This document shows, piece by piece, positions 23,015 through 30,868 of a stretch of 34,070 nt of DNA. This stretch comes from Candidatus Lindowiibacteriota bacterium. GTDB taxonomy: Bacteria > Lindowbacteria > 2-12-FULL-62-27. The notes beneath the pieces were generated by a model. That model saw only the letters and a list, made by a program, of their open reading frames with translations, ran no database searches and had not been told where the DNA came from. Positions within the stretch are counted from its first letter, which is position 1. Every line of letters starts with the position of its first letter. Position numbers and translations under genes: made by a program. The stretch lies in the NCBI GenBank assembly GCA_023249255.1, contig JAHFCY010000001.1, forward strand, positions 20,058-54,127, in the 5' to 3' direction.

Positions 23015-24181
23015 ATGAAACGGGTTTTGCTTGGCGTCAGCGGAGGCATCGCGGCCTACAAAATTCCGGAACTGGTCCGACTCCTCGTCAAGTCAGGCTG
23101 CTCCGTCAAAACCATCCTGACCGATTCCGCGGCCCATTTTTGCGCGAAAGACGCCATCGCGGCGCTCTCGGGAGATTCCGTCTACACGGGAGTTTTTGAG
23201 CCGGTGTTTCTCGATGAAGGGCACACCGAGCTGGCGAAATGGCCTGATGTAATTGTCGTCGCGCCGGCAACGGCCAACACGATCGCCAAACTCGCCCTGG
23301 GGGTCGCGGATAACCTCCTCACGACAACGTATCTCGCGTCGGCGGCGCCCAAACTCATCGTGCCGTCCATGAACACCCGGATGTACGACGCGGATGCTCT
23401 GCAAAAAAATCTATCGGAAATGCGCGCCGGGGGCGCCCTGACGATGCCGCCCGACGTCGGAGATCTTGCCTGCAGAACGTATGGTGTGGGACGCATGCCC
23501 GAGCCGGCGAACATCATCGAGGCCGCCTTTCGCGCCTCGGGATCGCGCCCGCTGGACGGCAAACGCGTGATCATCTCCGCCGGCGCGTCTGTCGAATCAA
23601 TCGACGACGTGAGGACCATCACGAACCGGTCCAGCGGAAAAATGGGCGCGGCTCTCGCGCGCGCGGCGTATCGGCTTGGCGCGGATGTGACGTTGATTCT
23701 GGGACGCGCTGCGGTATGCCCTCTGCCGCCGGTTAAAATCATCCCGGTCGAGTCGATTCGGGACTTTCGGGAGGCCTACGCCGAAACACAGCCGTACGCC
23801 GATTATCTGATCGCAACCGCAGCAATCGGAGATTTTGTCCCGGCAAAAAAAATCAAAGGCAAAATCCGGCGCGGAAATCTCCCTCTGCGCCTGGAACTTT
23901 CACCGTCGCCCGATTTGATCGCCGAGGTCGCGCGGAAAAAACAACACGGCCAGACCATCGTCGGTTTCGCGCTCGAATCCGAACTGAACGAACGGGCCGC
24001 GCGCCAAAAACTTCGTGAAAAAAAACTCGACGCCATCTTCCTCAATTCCGCCGCCGCGATGGGCGCGGATCGAAACGGAGGGGTCGCCCTGAGCGCCGCC
24101 GGCGACCGCCGCGTCTTTCGAACGGTTTCGAAATTGGACCTTGCCGGACAGCTCTGGTTGTGGCTAATCTCCCTGAACTGA
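23015..24181 (+). CDS. coaBC: Bifunctional phosphopantothenoylcysteine decarboxylase / phosphopantothenate-cysteine ligase
   Basis: Two consecutive steps of CoA synthesis in one 388-residue protein. The N-terminal CoaC flavoprotein half has VLLGVSGGIAAYK, catalytic His70 (GHTELAKW), IVPSMNTRMY (Asn120) and the flexible-lid Cys153 (LACRTYGVGRM, with Arg where most relatives have Gly). The C-terminal CoaB half (from about 178) begins VIISAGASVESIDDVRTITN, then RSSGKMGAALARAA, and KKIKGKIRR, the lysine-rich motif of the ligase. The CTP-binding loop reads ASVES rather than the usual GTxE or PTRE. ATG 23015 follows the nucleotidase stop directly. Confidence 0.94.
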   Translation: MKRVLLGVSGGIAAYKIPELVRLLVKSGCSVKTILTDSAAHFCAKDAIAALSGDSVYTGVFEPVFLDEGHTELAKWPDVIVVAPATANTIAKLALGVADNLLTTTYLASAAPKLIVPSMNTRMYDADALQKNLSEMRAGGALTMPPDVGDLACRTYGVGRMPEPANIIEAAFRASGSRPLDGKRVIISAGASVESIDDVRTITNRSSGKMGAALARAAYRLGADVTLILGRAAVCPLPPVKIIPVESIRDFREAYAETQPYADYLIATAAIGDFVPAKKIKGKIRRGNLPLRLELSPSPDLIAEVARKKQHGQTIVGFALESELNERAARQKLREKKLDAIFLNSAAAMGADRNGGVALSAAGDRRVFRTVSKLDLAGQLWLWLISLN

Positions 24182-24183
24182 CC

Positions 24184-25131
24184 ATGGACATCTCGGTCGT
24201 TGTACCGGTTTACAATGAGGAAGACAACGTGAAACCTCTTCACGACGAGCTGGAGGCGGCGCTTCGGGCGACCGGCAAGTCGTACGAGATTCTCTACGTC
24301 GATGACGGATCGGCCGATCGAAGTTTCGAAATTCTTCGCCAGATCGCCGCGGACAATCCGGCCATCCGCCTGATCCGGTTCCGCCGAAATTTCGGCCAGA
24401 CGGCGGCTCTCGCCTGCGGCGCGGAACACGCGATCGGCACGGTTGTTATTTTCATCGACGCAGACCGTCAGAATGACCCGAACGACATTTCGAAACTGCT
24501 CGAAAAAATGAATGAGGGCTTTGACGTCGTTTCCGGGTGGCGGCACAACCGCCAGGACGCGGCCCTCACGCGAAAACTTCCGTCCGCCATCGCCAACCGC
24601 ATCATTTCGACCGTCACCGGCGTCCACCTCCACGACTACGGCTGTACCCTGAAAGCATACCGGCGCGACATCCTCCGCGACGTTCGCCTGTATGGCGAAA
24701 TGCATCGCTTCATCCCCGTCTACGCGCGGCTCGTCGGAGCGCGCATCACGGAGATCAAAGTGAACCACCGGCCGCGGGTTGCCGGCAAAACAAAGTACGG
24801 CCTCGCCCGGACATTCAAGGTCATTCTTGATCTGTTCGCAGCCAAATTGCTGTCAAGCTACATCACGCGCCCGATCCATTTCTTCGGCGGAATGGGATTC
24901 TATCTCTGCGGCGCGGGCATCCTGTCCGCCTTCGAAACGCTCATCGAAAAATTTTATTTCCCCGATCACAAGGTTCACAGCAATCCCTTCATTCTGCTCG
25001 CCATTTTTCTTTTTCAGCTCGGCGTACTCTTCATTCTCACGGGCCTCCTGGCCGAACTCGTCATCCGCACGTACCACGAGTCGAGCGGCAAACCCGTTTA
25101 TTTCATAGCCGAGAAAATCAACGTCGCATGA
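24184..25131 (+). CDS. Family 2 glycosyltransferase, polyprenyl-phosphate sugar synthase type
   Basis: A 315-residue inverting GT-A glycosyltransferase like dolichol-phosphate mannose synthase or the GtrB/ArnC group. VVVPVYNEEDNVKPL begins the nucleotide-binding fold, IDADRQNDP carries the DxD metal motif (D92, D94), and SGWRHNRQD and a YGCTLKAYRRDIL segment are typical acceptor regions. Two C-terminal membrane helices (about 225-255 and 275-305) are the usual two-helix anchor. The probable product is a sugar linked to polyprenyl phosphate, for envelope glycans or lipid modification; the sugar is unknown. ATG 24184 lies 2 bases after coaBC stops; a GTG at 24160 is possible. Its stop overlaps gatC by 4 bases. 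Confidence 0.85.
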   Translation: MDISVVVPVYNEEDNVKPLHDELEAALRATGKSYEILYVDDGSADRSFEILRQIAADNPAIRLIRFRRNFGQTAALACGAEHAIGTVVIFIDADRQNDPNDISKLLEKMNEGFDVVSGWRHNRQDAALTRKLPSAIANRIISTVTGVHLHDYGCTLKAYRRDILRDVRLYGEMHRFIPVYARLVGARITEIKVNHRPRVAGKTKYGLARTFKVILDLFAAKLLSSYITRPIHFFGGMGFYLCGAGILSAFETLIEKFYFPDHKVHSNPFILLAIFLFQLGVLFILTGLLAELVIRTYHESSGKPVYFIAEKINVA

Positions 25132-25418
25132 CCATTGACCGGAAAACCGTCGATCATGTCGCCGCCCTCGCGCGGCTTGGACTCACCGATGATGAAAAAT
25201 CGAAACTCGCCACCGAACTTTCCGGCATCCTCGATCACGTCGAGATGCTGTCAAAACTGAATACAGACGGCGTCGATCCTCTCTATCACATCCTGCCGCT
25301 GAAAAATGTTTTTCGAGACGACGAAGCCCGGCCGTCCGACGTCCGGGATGACGTCCTCAAACACGCCCCACACGCCCGGCCGCCGTTTTTCGTCGTCCCC
25401 AACGTCCTCGAGGAGTAG
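25128..25418 (+). CDS. gatC: Asp/Glu-tRNA amidotransferase subunit C
   Basis: A 96-residue GatC, the small wrap-around subunit of the GatCAB amidotransferase. TVDHVAALARLGLTDDE matches the conserved N-terminal helix. ELSGILDHVEMLSKLNTDGV, LPLKNVFRDDE and the C-terminal FFVVPNVLEE match the rest of the family. The start overlaps the glycosyltransferase stop (ATGA). The complete gatCAB cluster implies that Gln-tRNA and/or Asn-tRNA are made by amidation of mischarged tRNA in this organism. Confidence 0.95.
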   Translation: MTIDRKTVDHVAALARLGLTDDEKSKLATELSGILDHVEMLSKLNTDGVDPLYHILPLKNVFRDDEARPSDVRDDVLKHAPHARPPFFVVPNVLEE

Positions 25419-25445
25419 GGCGCCGCGCGCGCCACGTCAGAATCC

Positions 25446-26912
25446 ATGACACCTTCCCCCGAAACCTGGACGGCGGAATCGATCGGGGCCGCGATCCGCG
25501 ATGGAGGCCTTCACGCATCTGACGTCTGCGAGTCATATCTCGACCGCATCCGCCGGCTCGATCCCAAATTAAACGCCTTCGTCACCGTTCTAGAATCCGG
25601 CGCCCGCATGCAGGCTGAATCGGTCGACCGCGACCGCAAAGCCGGCAAACCCCTTCATCCGCTCGCCGGCGTCCCGGTCGCGCTCAAGGATAATCTCTGC
25701 GCGCGGGGAGTTGAAACAACCTGCTCGTCAAAAATACTGCGGAATTTCATCCCGCCCTACGACGCGACCGTCATCGAGCGCCTCCGCGCCGCAGGATCGG
25801 TGTTTCCCGGAAAAACCAATCTCGACGAATTCGCAATGGGATCGTCGACTGAAAATTCCGGCCTCTTTCCGACAAGAAATCCCCACGATCCCGGCCGCGT
25901 CCCGGGCGGATCATCCGGCGGATCGGCCGCATCCGTCGCCGCCGACTTTGCGCCCCTCGCGCTCGGCTCCGATACAGGCGGATCCATCCGCCAGCCCGCG
26001 TCGTTCTGCGGGCTTGTCGGGTTGAAACCCACATACGGCCGTGTCTCACGCTACGGCCTCATCGCATTCGCCAGCTCGCTCGATCAGATCGGGCCTTTTG
26101 CGCGAACCGCGATGGACGCGGCCCTTCTCATGGATGCCATCACCGGTCCCGATCCGCGCGACTCGACGTGCCTCCCGGAACCGGCGCCGAAATTCGCCGA
26201 CGGCCTGCGGGAACCGTTCCGCCCGGTTCGAATCGGCATGCCCCGCGAATATTTTGCCGAAGGACTCGCCAAACCCGTTGCCGGCGCCATTGACCGATTA
26301 AAAGATGTTCTTGTTTCGCTCGGATGTTCCGTTGTCGATGTGTCGCTTCCGCATACGCCTTACGCCGTCCCGACGTACTACCTCGTCGCAACCGCCGAGG
26401 CGTCCTCCAACCTCGCACGCTACGACGGCGTCCGATACGGCCTGCGCATCGACTCGGCTGATCTTGTTCAGCAATATTTCCTCACGCGCGCCAGGGGATT
26501 CGGCGCCGAAGTCAAACGCCGCATCATGCTTGGAACCTACGCGCTTTCCTCCGGCTACTACGACGCCTACTATCTCAAGGCCATGAAAGTTCGGAGGCTC
26601 ATTTACAACGATTTCATGGAGGCGTTTCGGGGCGTGGACCTGCTTCTGACGCCGACGGCGCCGACAACCGCCTTCAAATTCGGCGAGAAAGTTTCTGATC
26701 CATTACAAATGTATCTTTCCGACATTTACACCATTTCCGCCAATCTGGCCGGACTGCCCGCCGTGTCCTTTCCGTGCGGATTCGAAAATCATCTTCCGAT
26801 CGGCGCCCAGATGATCGGCCCCGCGCTATCCGAACTTCGGATGCTTCGCATCCTCCACGAATATCAGAAACAAACCGACTGGCACGCGCGGCGTCCGCAA
26901 AATCTGTCATGA
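25446..26912 (+). CDS. gatA: Asp/Glu-tRNA amidotransferase subunit A
   Basis: The glutaminase/amidase subunit, 488 residues, of the amidase-signature family. The Ser-cisSer-Lys triad is present at family positions: Lys81 (VALKDNLC), Ser156 in PGGSSGGSAA, and nucleophile Ser180 in LGSDTGGSIRQPA. MGSSTENSGLFPTRNPHDP is also typical. It makes ammonia from glutamine, which is channelled to GatB. ATG 25446 lies 27 bases after gatC; its TGA overlaps the gatB start. Confidence 0.97.
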   Translation: MTPSPETWTAESIGAAIRDGGLHASDVCESYLDRIRRLDPKLNAFVTVLESGARMQAESVDRDRKAGKPLHPLAGVPVALKDNLCARGVETTCSSKILRNFIPPYDATVIERLRAAGSVFPGKTNLDEFAMGSSTENSGLFPTRNPHDPGRVPGGSSGGSAASVAADFAPLALGSDTGGSIRQPASFCGLVGLKPTYGRVSRYGLIAFASSLDQIGPFARTAMDAALLMDAITGPDPRDSTCLPEPAPKFADGLREPFRPVRIGMPREYFAEGLAKPVAGAIDRLKDVLVSLGCSVVDVSLPHTPYAVPTYYLVATAEASSNLARYDGVRYGLRIDSADLVQQYFLTRARGFGAEVKRRIMLGTYALSSGYYDAYYLKAMKVRRLIYNDFMEAFRGVDLLLTPTAPTTAFKFGEKVSDPLQMYLSDIYTISANLAGLPAVSFPCGFENHLPIGAQMIGPALSELRMLRILHEYQKQTDWHARRPQNLS

Positions 26913-28354
26913 CCTACGAACCCGTCATCGGACTCGAAGTCCACGTTCAGCTCAAGACCTCTTCGAAATTATTCTGCGGATGCTCCGTCCAGTTCGGCCA
27001 GGATCCAAATCGCAACACCTGCCCCGTCTGCATGGGGCTTCCCGGCGTCCTGCCCGTCCTCAACCGGCAGTCGGTTTTGCTCGGATTGCGCGCCGCGATT
27101 GCGTTGAATTGCCGGCCGGCGCCGTTTTTTAAATTCGACCGGAAAAATTATTTCTATCCCGATCTTCCCAAAGCCTATCAAATCTCCCAGTACGACCTGC
27201 CGCTTGCCCTGGATGGATTTCTCGATGTTTCCGTCGACGGCCAGGCCCGGCGCGTCGGCCTCGAACGCGTCCACATGGAAGAGGATGCCGGAAAACTCGT
27301 CCACGCCGAGCCGGGCCACGGCGTGCCGGCCGGAACCAGTTTTGTCGATTACAACCGCGCGGGCGTCCCGCTGATGGAGATCGTCAGCCGGCCCGATCTG
27401 CGAAGCTCCAAGGAGGCCCATGCGTATCTCGATGCGCTCAAACAGATCATGCGGTATATCGGCGTCTCCGACTGCGACATGGAGAAAGGCTCTCTTCGAT
27501 GCGACGCCAATGTCTCCATTCGCCCGGCCGGATCATCCACGCTTGGCGTCAAAGCCGAATTGAAAAATTTGAATTCGTTCAAGTTTGTCGAACGGGCAAT
27601 CGACGGCGAGATCGCGCGGCAGACAGAGATTCTCCAGTCAGGCGGAAAAATAGTCCAGGAAACGCGCGGCTATGACTCCGCCTCAAACACATCGCATGCC
27701 CAGCGCAGCAAAGAGGAGGCGCACGACTACCGGTATTTCCCGGAGCCGGACCTCCCGGGATTTTCACTTTCGCCGGAGAACATCGAATCCGTCCGGAAAA
27801 ATATTCCCGAACTGCCGGCTGTGCGGCGCGCGCGATTTTTGTCCGAATATCATCTGCCCGACTATGACGCCGATGTCCTCACAGCCGAATCGACGATGGC
27901 CGATTATTTCGAATCGGTTGCGCGGGAGGGGGCCGACCCCAAAAAAGCCTCCAATTTCATCATGGCTGAACTCATGCACGACCTCAAATCCGCGGGACTT
28001 TCAGCCGACCAATCACCCGTAAATCCCCGGCACCTCGCGGAACTGCTCAAACTCGTCGCAGACGGCAAAATCAGCGGCAAAATCTCGAAGGAAATTTTTC
28101 CGGTCATGTTCAAATCCGGGAAATCGCCGGCCGAAGTCCTCAAAGAGGAAAACATGGAGCTGATCTCCGACGCCGGCGTCATCGCCGCGTTCATCGATCA
28201 GGCCATTGCCGAAAATCCCAAGGCCGTCCAGGACATCAAAGGCGGCAAACAGTCGACTCTCGGATTTCTGGTCGGCCAGATCATGAAAAAATCACGCGGC
28301 CAAGCCGACCCCGCTCTCGTCACACAGGAATTAAGAAAAAAATTTGGACTTTGA
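26909..28354 (+). CDS. gatB: Asp/Glu-tRNA amidotransferase subunit B
   Basis: The kinase/transamidase subunit, 481 residues. YEPVIGLEVHVQLKTSSKLFC opens the cradle domain (note that E of GLEVH is conserved), followed by NTCPVCMGLPGVLPVLN, KNYFYPDLPKAYQISQYDLP, the helical domain, and a C-terminal YqeY-like domain (about 330-480; FLVGQIMKKSRGQADP). The CGCS and CPVC cysteines are those of the zinc site in this subunit. ATG 26909 is chosen because it overlaps gatA as ATGA and opens the conserved sequence; the frame is open further upstream without homology. It is the last gene of the operon. Confidence 0.97.
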   Translation: MTYEPVIGLEVHVQLKTSSKLFCGCSVQFGQDPNRNTCPVCMGLPGVLPVLNRQSVLLGLRAAIALNCRPAPFFKFDRKNYFYPDLPKAYQISQYDLPLALDGFLDVSVDGQARRVGLERVHMEEDAGKLVHAEPGHGVPAGTSFVDYNRAGVPLMEIVSRPDLRSSKEAHAYLDALKQIMRYIGVSDCDMEKGSLRCDANVSIRPAGSSTLGVKAELKNLNSFKFVERAIDGEIARQTEILQSGGKIVQETRGYDSASNTSHAQRSKEEAHDYRYFPEPDLPGFSLSPENIESVRKNIPELPAVRRARFLSEYHLPDYDADVLTAESTMADYFESVAREGADPKKASNFIMAELMHDLKSAGLSADQSPVNPRHLAELLKLVADGKISGKISKEIFPVMFKSGKSPAEVLKEENMELISDAGVIAAFIDQAIAENPKAVQDIKGGKQSTLGFLVGQIMKKSRGQADPALVTQELRKKFGL

Positions 28355-28447
28355 CCTCCGTTAGCGGTACAATTCGTCTCCAAGGTTTGGATGGGTTTCA
28401 AAGAGAGCATTTATATCCTATTGAATGATATTCTATTACGCAATTAT

Positions 28448-28475
28448 TAAAGTTTTCGACATCTATTGCCGATAA
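28448..28475 (+). promoter_or_regulatory. Near-perfect sigma-28-type promoter of flgM
   Basis: TAAAGTTT at 28448-28455, a 12-base spacer, and GCCGATAA at 28468-28475. Both boxes match the FliA consensus exactly; the spacer is one base longer than the Escherichia coli norm of 11. Transcription would start near 28482, with AGAGGAGG just after as the ribosome-binding site, so the leader is only about 20 bases. The DNA upstream (28400-28447) is markedly AT-rich. Confidence 0.85.
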
Positions 28476-28500
28476 ACCAATTAGAGGAGGTAACACTCAC

Positions 28501-28806
28501 ATGGTTGTGGAGCCAATTACAGGCGGACAGGAAGTCCAGAAGTCGCAGAGTATCAAGCGCCGGGATTCCGAGAAGCGGACCGAAGCAGTACAGACCGCCA
28601 AATCGAGCGATTCCGTTGAGATCAGCGGCAAGGCGCGCGAAGCAGCCCAAACCCACGAAGCCGTTTCGATAGTTAAATCCATTCCGGATATTCATCGGAA
28701 GGAAAAGGTCGAAGCGGCGAGGGCACGAATGCTCGGTGGCAATTACCTGTCGCCGGAAGTCGTGGACGACATAGCTGAAAAAATCGCGAATTTGCTGATC
28801 AAGTAA
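28501..28806 (+). CDS. flgM: FlgM-like anti-sigma-28 factor
   Basis: A 101-residue hydrophilic protein without membrane segments. The middle and C-terminus follow the FlgM pattern: SSDSVEISGKAREAAQ (the V-E-I-S-x-x-A-R segment), then VKSIPDIHRKEKVEAARARM, LGGNYLSPEVVDDIAEKIAN. FlgM holds the flagellar sigma factor inactive until it is exported through the finished hook. The first 35 residues are low in hydrophobics, as expected for an unfolded, secreted protein. GAGGAGG precedes ATG 28501 by about 11 bases. A perfect sigma-28-type promoter immediately upstream gives the expected negative feedback. Confidence 0.75.
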   Translation: MVVEPITGGQEVQKSQSIKRRDSEKRTEAVQTAKSSDSVEISGKAREAAQTHEAVSIVKSIPDIHRKEKVEAARARMLGGNYLSPEVVDDIAEKIANLLIK

Positions 28807-28811
28807 TTTCG

Positions 28812-28860
28812 AGACGTTAAGGCAGGTTGGATTTTCCCAATCTGTCCCGCTTTAACGTCT
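28812..28860 (+). terminator. Long hairpin after flgM
   Basis: AGACGTTAA (28812-28820) pairs exactly with TTAACGTCT (28852-28860), and inside it CAGGTTGG pairs with CCAATCTG (one G-T pair) around a short loop. The T-run that follows is poor. The long stem could be a terminator or a 3' stabiliser of the flgM message. Confidence 0.55.
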
Positions 28861-28890
28861 GGTTTCATTCATACCATCATCCCTGTTTAC

Positions 28891-28936
28891 AAAAGAGAGC
28901 TTGGGCCGGCGTTTCAATTCCGAGCTCTCTCTTTTT
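28891..28936. terminator. Bidirectional rho-independent terminator between flgM and the M23 gene
   Basis: AGAGAGCTTGG (28894-28904) pairs with CCGAGCTCTCT (28920-28930), one G-T pair, around a 15-base loop. TTTTT follows at 28932-28936, and AAAA precedes at 28891-28894, giving a T-run for the opposite strand. It suits termination of both convergent genes. The stretch from 28937 to 29015 shows nothing else. Confidence 0.75.
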
Positions 28937-29015
28937 CCCCACCCACTCTCCCGCGGACAGACCTTCTCCCGTAATCTTCTTCAGACTTCCCGAGTTTCCG
29001 TCTTCTACCGGAAAA

Positions 29016-30134
29016 TCAGCGTTTCAAATACTGCAGGGGATCCTGAGGCAGGCCAAACTTTCGGATTTCGAAATGGAGGTTGGGGCCGGTAGCCAGTCCC
29101 GTGGCGCCGATGGCGCCGATAACCTGGCCCTGTTCGACGCGCTGGCCTTTCGCCACGCGCGTGTTGTAGAGGTGGGCGTATCGGCTGGTCATGCCATCCT
29201 TGTGCCGGACCACAATGATCTTGCCATATCCCCTCATCCAGCCGACGAAACCGACCGTTCCGTCCGCGGTGGAGAAAACAGTCGATCCCCGGCCTCCGCC
29301 GATATCAATGCCCTCGTGGAAAATACGGCGGTGGCGGATAGGATGCATTCGGAATCCGAATAACGAATTCACGATGCGATAGGATGACGGCCAGATGAAT
29401 CCGGATGCCGGCCTCGGAGCTTTCATTTTCGGCGCCGTTTGCATCGCGTATTTGGGATTTGGAATGGCGAGTTTGTCTCCGGATTTAACAGGGCTGTTGC
29501 CTTTGAGCCGGTTGAATTTCGCGACCTCGGCGGGGCTGACGGCGAACTGTCTGGCGACGGACGACATCGTTTCGTTTCCGCGCAGGCGGACTTCGACGAC
29601 GTCCATGTTCGGAATTTGAATCTCTTTACCGACCGGCAAATTGTCAGGGTCCATGATGACGCCCGAATTGACGTAGAGAAGCGTGCCGGTTCGGATGCCG
29701 TTTTTGCGCGCAAGATCCCACAGATTGTCGCCGGACCGGATCCGGTACTTTGCGTATTTCAGTTCCTTTTTCGTCAGGGCCGTGACGGACGGCTTCATGT
29801 CCTCCACCACGTCTTCGATCTTGTCCATGCTCTCCGGCTCGAAATCGTCCGGATCGGACACCGGCACATTCTGAAAACTGGAGAGAACAGTCGGACGGAT
29901 GAGCAGCGTATCGTCGAGCGGAGGCTGGTAGGCAAATGACTGCCGGACGATTTGAAACACAGCCAATCCCCCCGAGAAGATCGTTGCGATAAAACACAAC
30001 ATCACGATTTTTTTGGGAAAGCGGACAAGCCCCGGCCGGTGGCGGCAAACCGCCTGAAGACGAGATCGAATTCTATTGAACAACCCGGGACTCAGCGGTC
30101 CCGATCGGCTGCGATGATTCGAATAAATTTTCAA
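29016..30134 (-). CDS. LysM / M23-family peptidoglycan peptidase
   Basis: A 372-residue envelope protein. It has a basic N-terminus, one membrane helix (about 42-62), an acidic linker, LysM 1 (about 130-174; YRIRSGDNLWDLARKNGI), LysM 2 (about 180-224) and a C-terminal M23 domain (about 255-370). Zinc ligands are H273 and D277 (FHEGIDIGG), with H321 (RYAHLY) and H354 (GPNLHFEI), so it should be an active endopeptidase rather than an EnvC/NlpD-type dead copy. The start is TTG 30134 with GAGG upstream; an internal ATG at 30002 would remove the cytoplasmic tail. The sigma-28-type promoter on its own strand (30198-30225) suggests a role in wall remodelling for the flagellum, which no homology proves. 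Confidence 0.88.
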   Translation of the reverse strand: MKIYSNHRSRSGPLSPGLFNRIRSRLQAVCRHRPGLVRFPKKIVMLCFIATIFSGGLAVFQIVRQSFAYQPPLDDTLLIRPTVLSSFQNVPVSDPDDFEPESMDKIEDVVEDMKPSVTALTKKELKYAKYRIRSGDNLWDLARKNGIRTGTLLYVNSGVIMDPDNLPVGKEIQIPNMDVVEVRLRGNETMSSVARQFAVSPAEVAKFNRLKGNSPVKSGDKLAIPNPKYAMQTAPKMKAPRPASGFIWPSSYRIVNSLFGFRMHPIRHRRIFHEGIDIGGGRGSTVFSTADGTVGFVGWMRGYGKIIVVRHKDGMTSRYAHLYNTRVAKGQRVEQGQVIGAIGATGLATGPNLHFEIRKFGLPQDPLQYLKR

Positions 30135-30197
30135 CTGACCGCCTCGCTCGCGTCGAATTTCGGGCAGACCCGGCCTCCCTCGACTTCCCCTATATAC

Positions 30198-30225
30198 TTA
30201 TCGGGTTAGGCCGATTGACGCTTGA
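30198..30225 (-). promoter_or_regulatory. Sigma-28-type promoter of the M23 peptidase
   Basis: On the minus strand TCAAGCGT (30225-30218), 12 bases, and CCCGATAA (30205-30198). Seven of 8 bases of the -10 box and 5 of 8 of the -35 box match, and the -35 resembles that of the first flagellin (TCAAGCTT). The start would be near 30191, about 57 bases before the TTG. It lies in the divergent gap with ilvN. Confidence 0.5.
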
Positions 30226-30284
30226 ACGCGCGTGATGCTATTTTTTCAGTTTGGGTCTTGGTCCAGAGGAAGGAGGCGCTGTGC

Positions 30285-30818
30285 ATGCGCCACGTCATTT
30301 CCATACTCGTGCAGAATAAATTCGGCGTGCTGGCCAGAATTTCAGGGCTGATCTCCGCCCGGGGGTTTAACATCGACAGCCTGACCGTGGGCGAAACCGA
30401 GGAACCGAAAACCTCGCGGATGATCATCGTGGTCCACGGGGACGATCCAGTCATCGAACAGATCATCAAACAGCTCCGGCGGCTGATCGAAACCATCCGG
30501 GTCACCGACCTGGCGGAGGGGCGGTTCGTCGAACGCGATTTGATGCTGGCGAAAATAGAGGCGACTCCGGCCAAACGCCTCGAGATTCTCCAGATCGCCA
30601 ACGTCTTTGGCGCGAAAATCGTCGACATGACCGCCCGCGAGATCATTCTTGAACTGTCGGGCGAGGTCGGCCGGATCGACGCGTTGATCGGCATTTTGAA
30701 ACCGTACGGCATCAAAGAACTCGCCCGGACAGGATCTGTTGCGCTTTCCCGCGGGCCCATCGCGCCGGCCTCATCCGCCGCGCCGGGAAGCGCCCCTGCG
30801 GGCGTCAACACTCTCTGA
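30285..30818 (+). CDS. ilvN: Acetolactate synthase small (regulatory) subunit
   Basis: A 177-residue IlvN/IlvH. The N-terminal ACT domain reads [36 protein letters not shown], followed by the C-terminal ALS_ss_C domain ([50 protein letters not shown]). It binds valine and confers feedback inhibition on the catalytic subunit. AGGAAGGAGG precedes ATG 30285. The large subunit gene ilvB is not beside it, although in most bacteria it is immediately upstream. The region before it is divergent with the M23 peptidase; TTGACG at 30216-30221 may be its -35 box. Confidence 0.93.
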   Translation: MRHVISILVQNKFGVLARISGLISARGFNIDSLTVGETEEPKTSRMIIVVHGDDPVIEQIIKQLRRLIETIRVTDLAEGRFVERDLMLAKIEATPAKRLEILQIANVFGAKIVDMTAREIILELSGEVGRIDALIGILKPYGIKELARTGSVALSRGPIAPASSAAPGSAPAGVNTL

Positions 30819-30868
30819 CGAGAGGTTCACATCCATCACCGCGCAGTGCGTTCAAAAGGAGTCTGACC

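Noticed and set aside
23803-24768. A 321-codon open frame on the minus strand across coaBC and the glycosyltransferase
   Set aside because: It spans the junction of two strongly supported genes and shows no recognisable domain.
28355-28447. Insertion or genomic island boundary in the AT-rich stretch before flgM
   Set aside because: No repeats, integrase or tRNA accompany it; AT-richness is explained by promoter DNA.
30226-30284. Leader-peptide attenuator before ilvN
   Set aside because: No short frame rich in Ile, Val or Leu codons and no terminator hairpin are visible in the 60 bases before the start.
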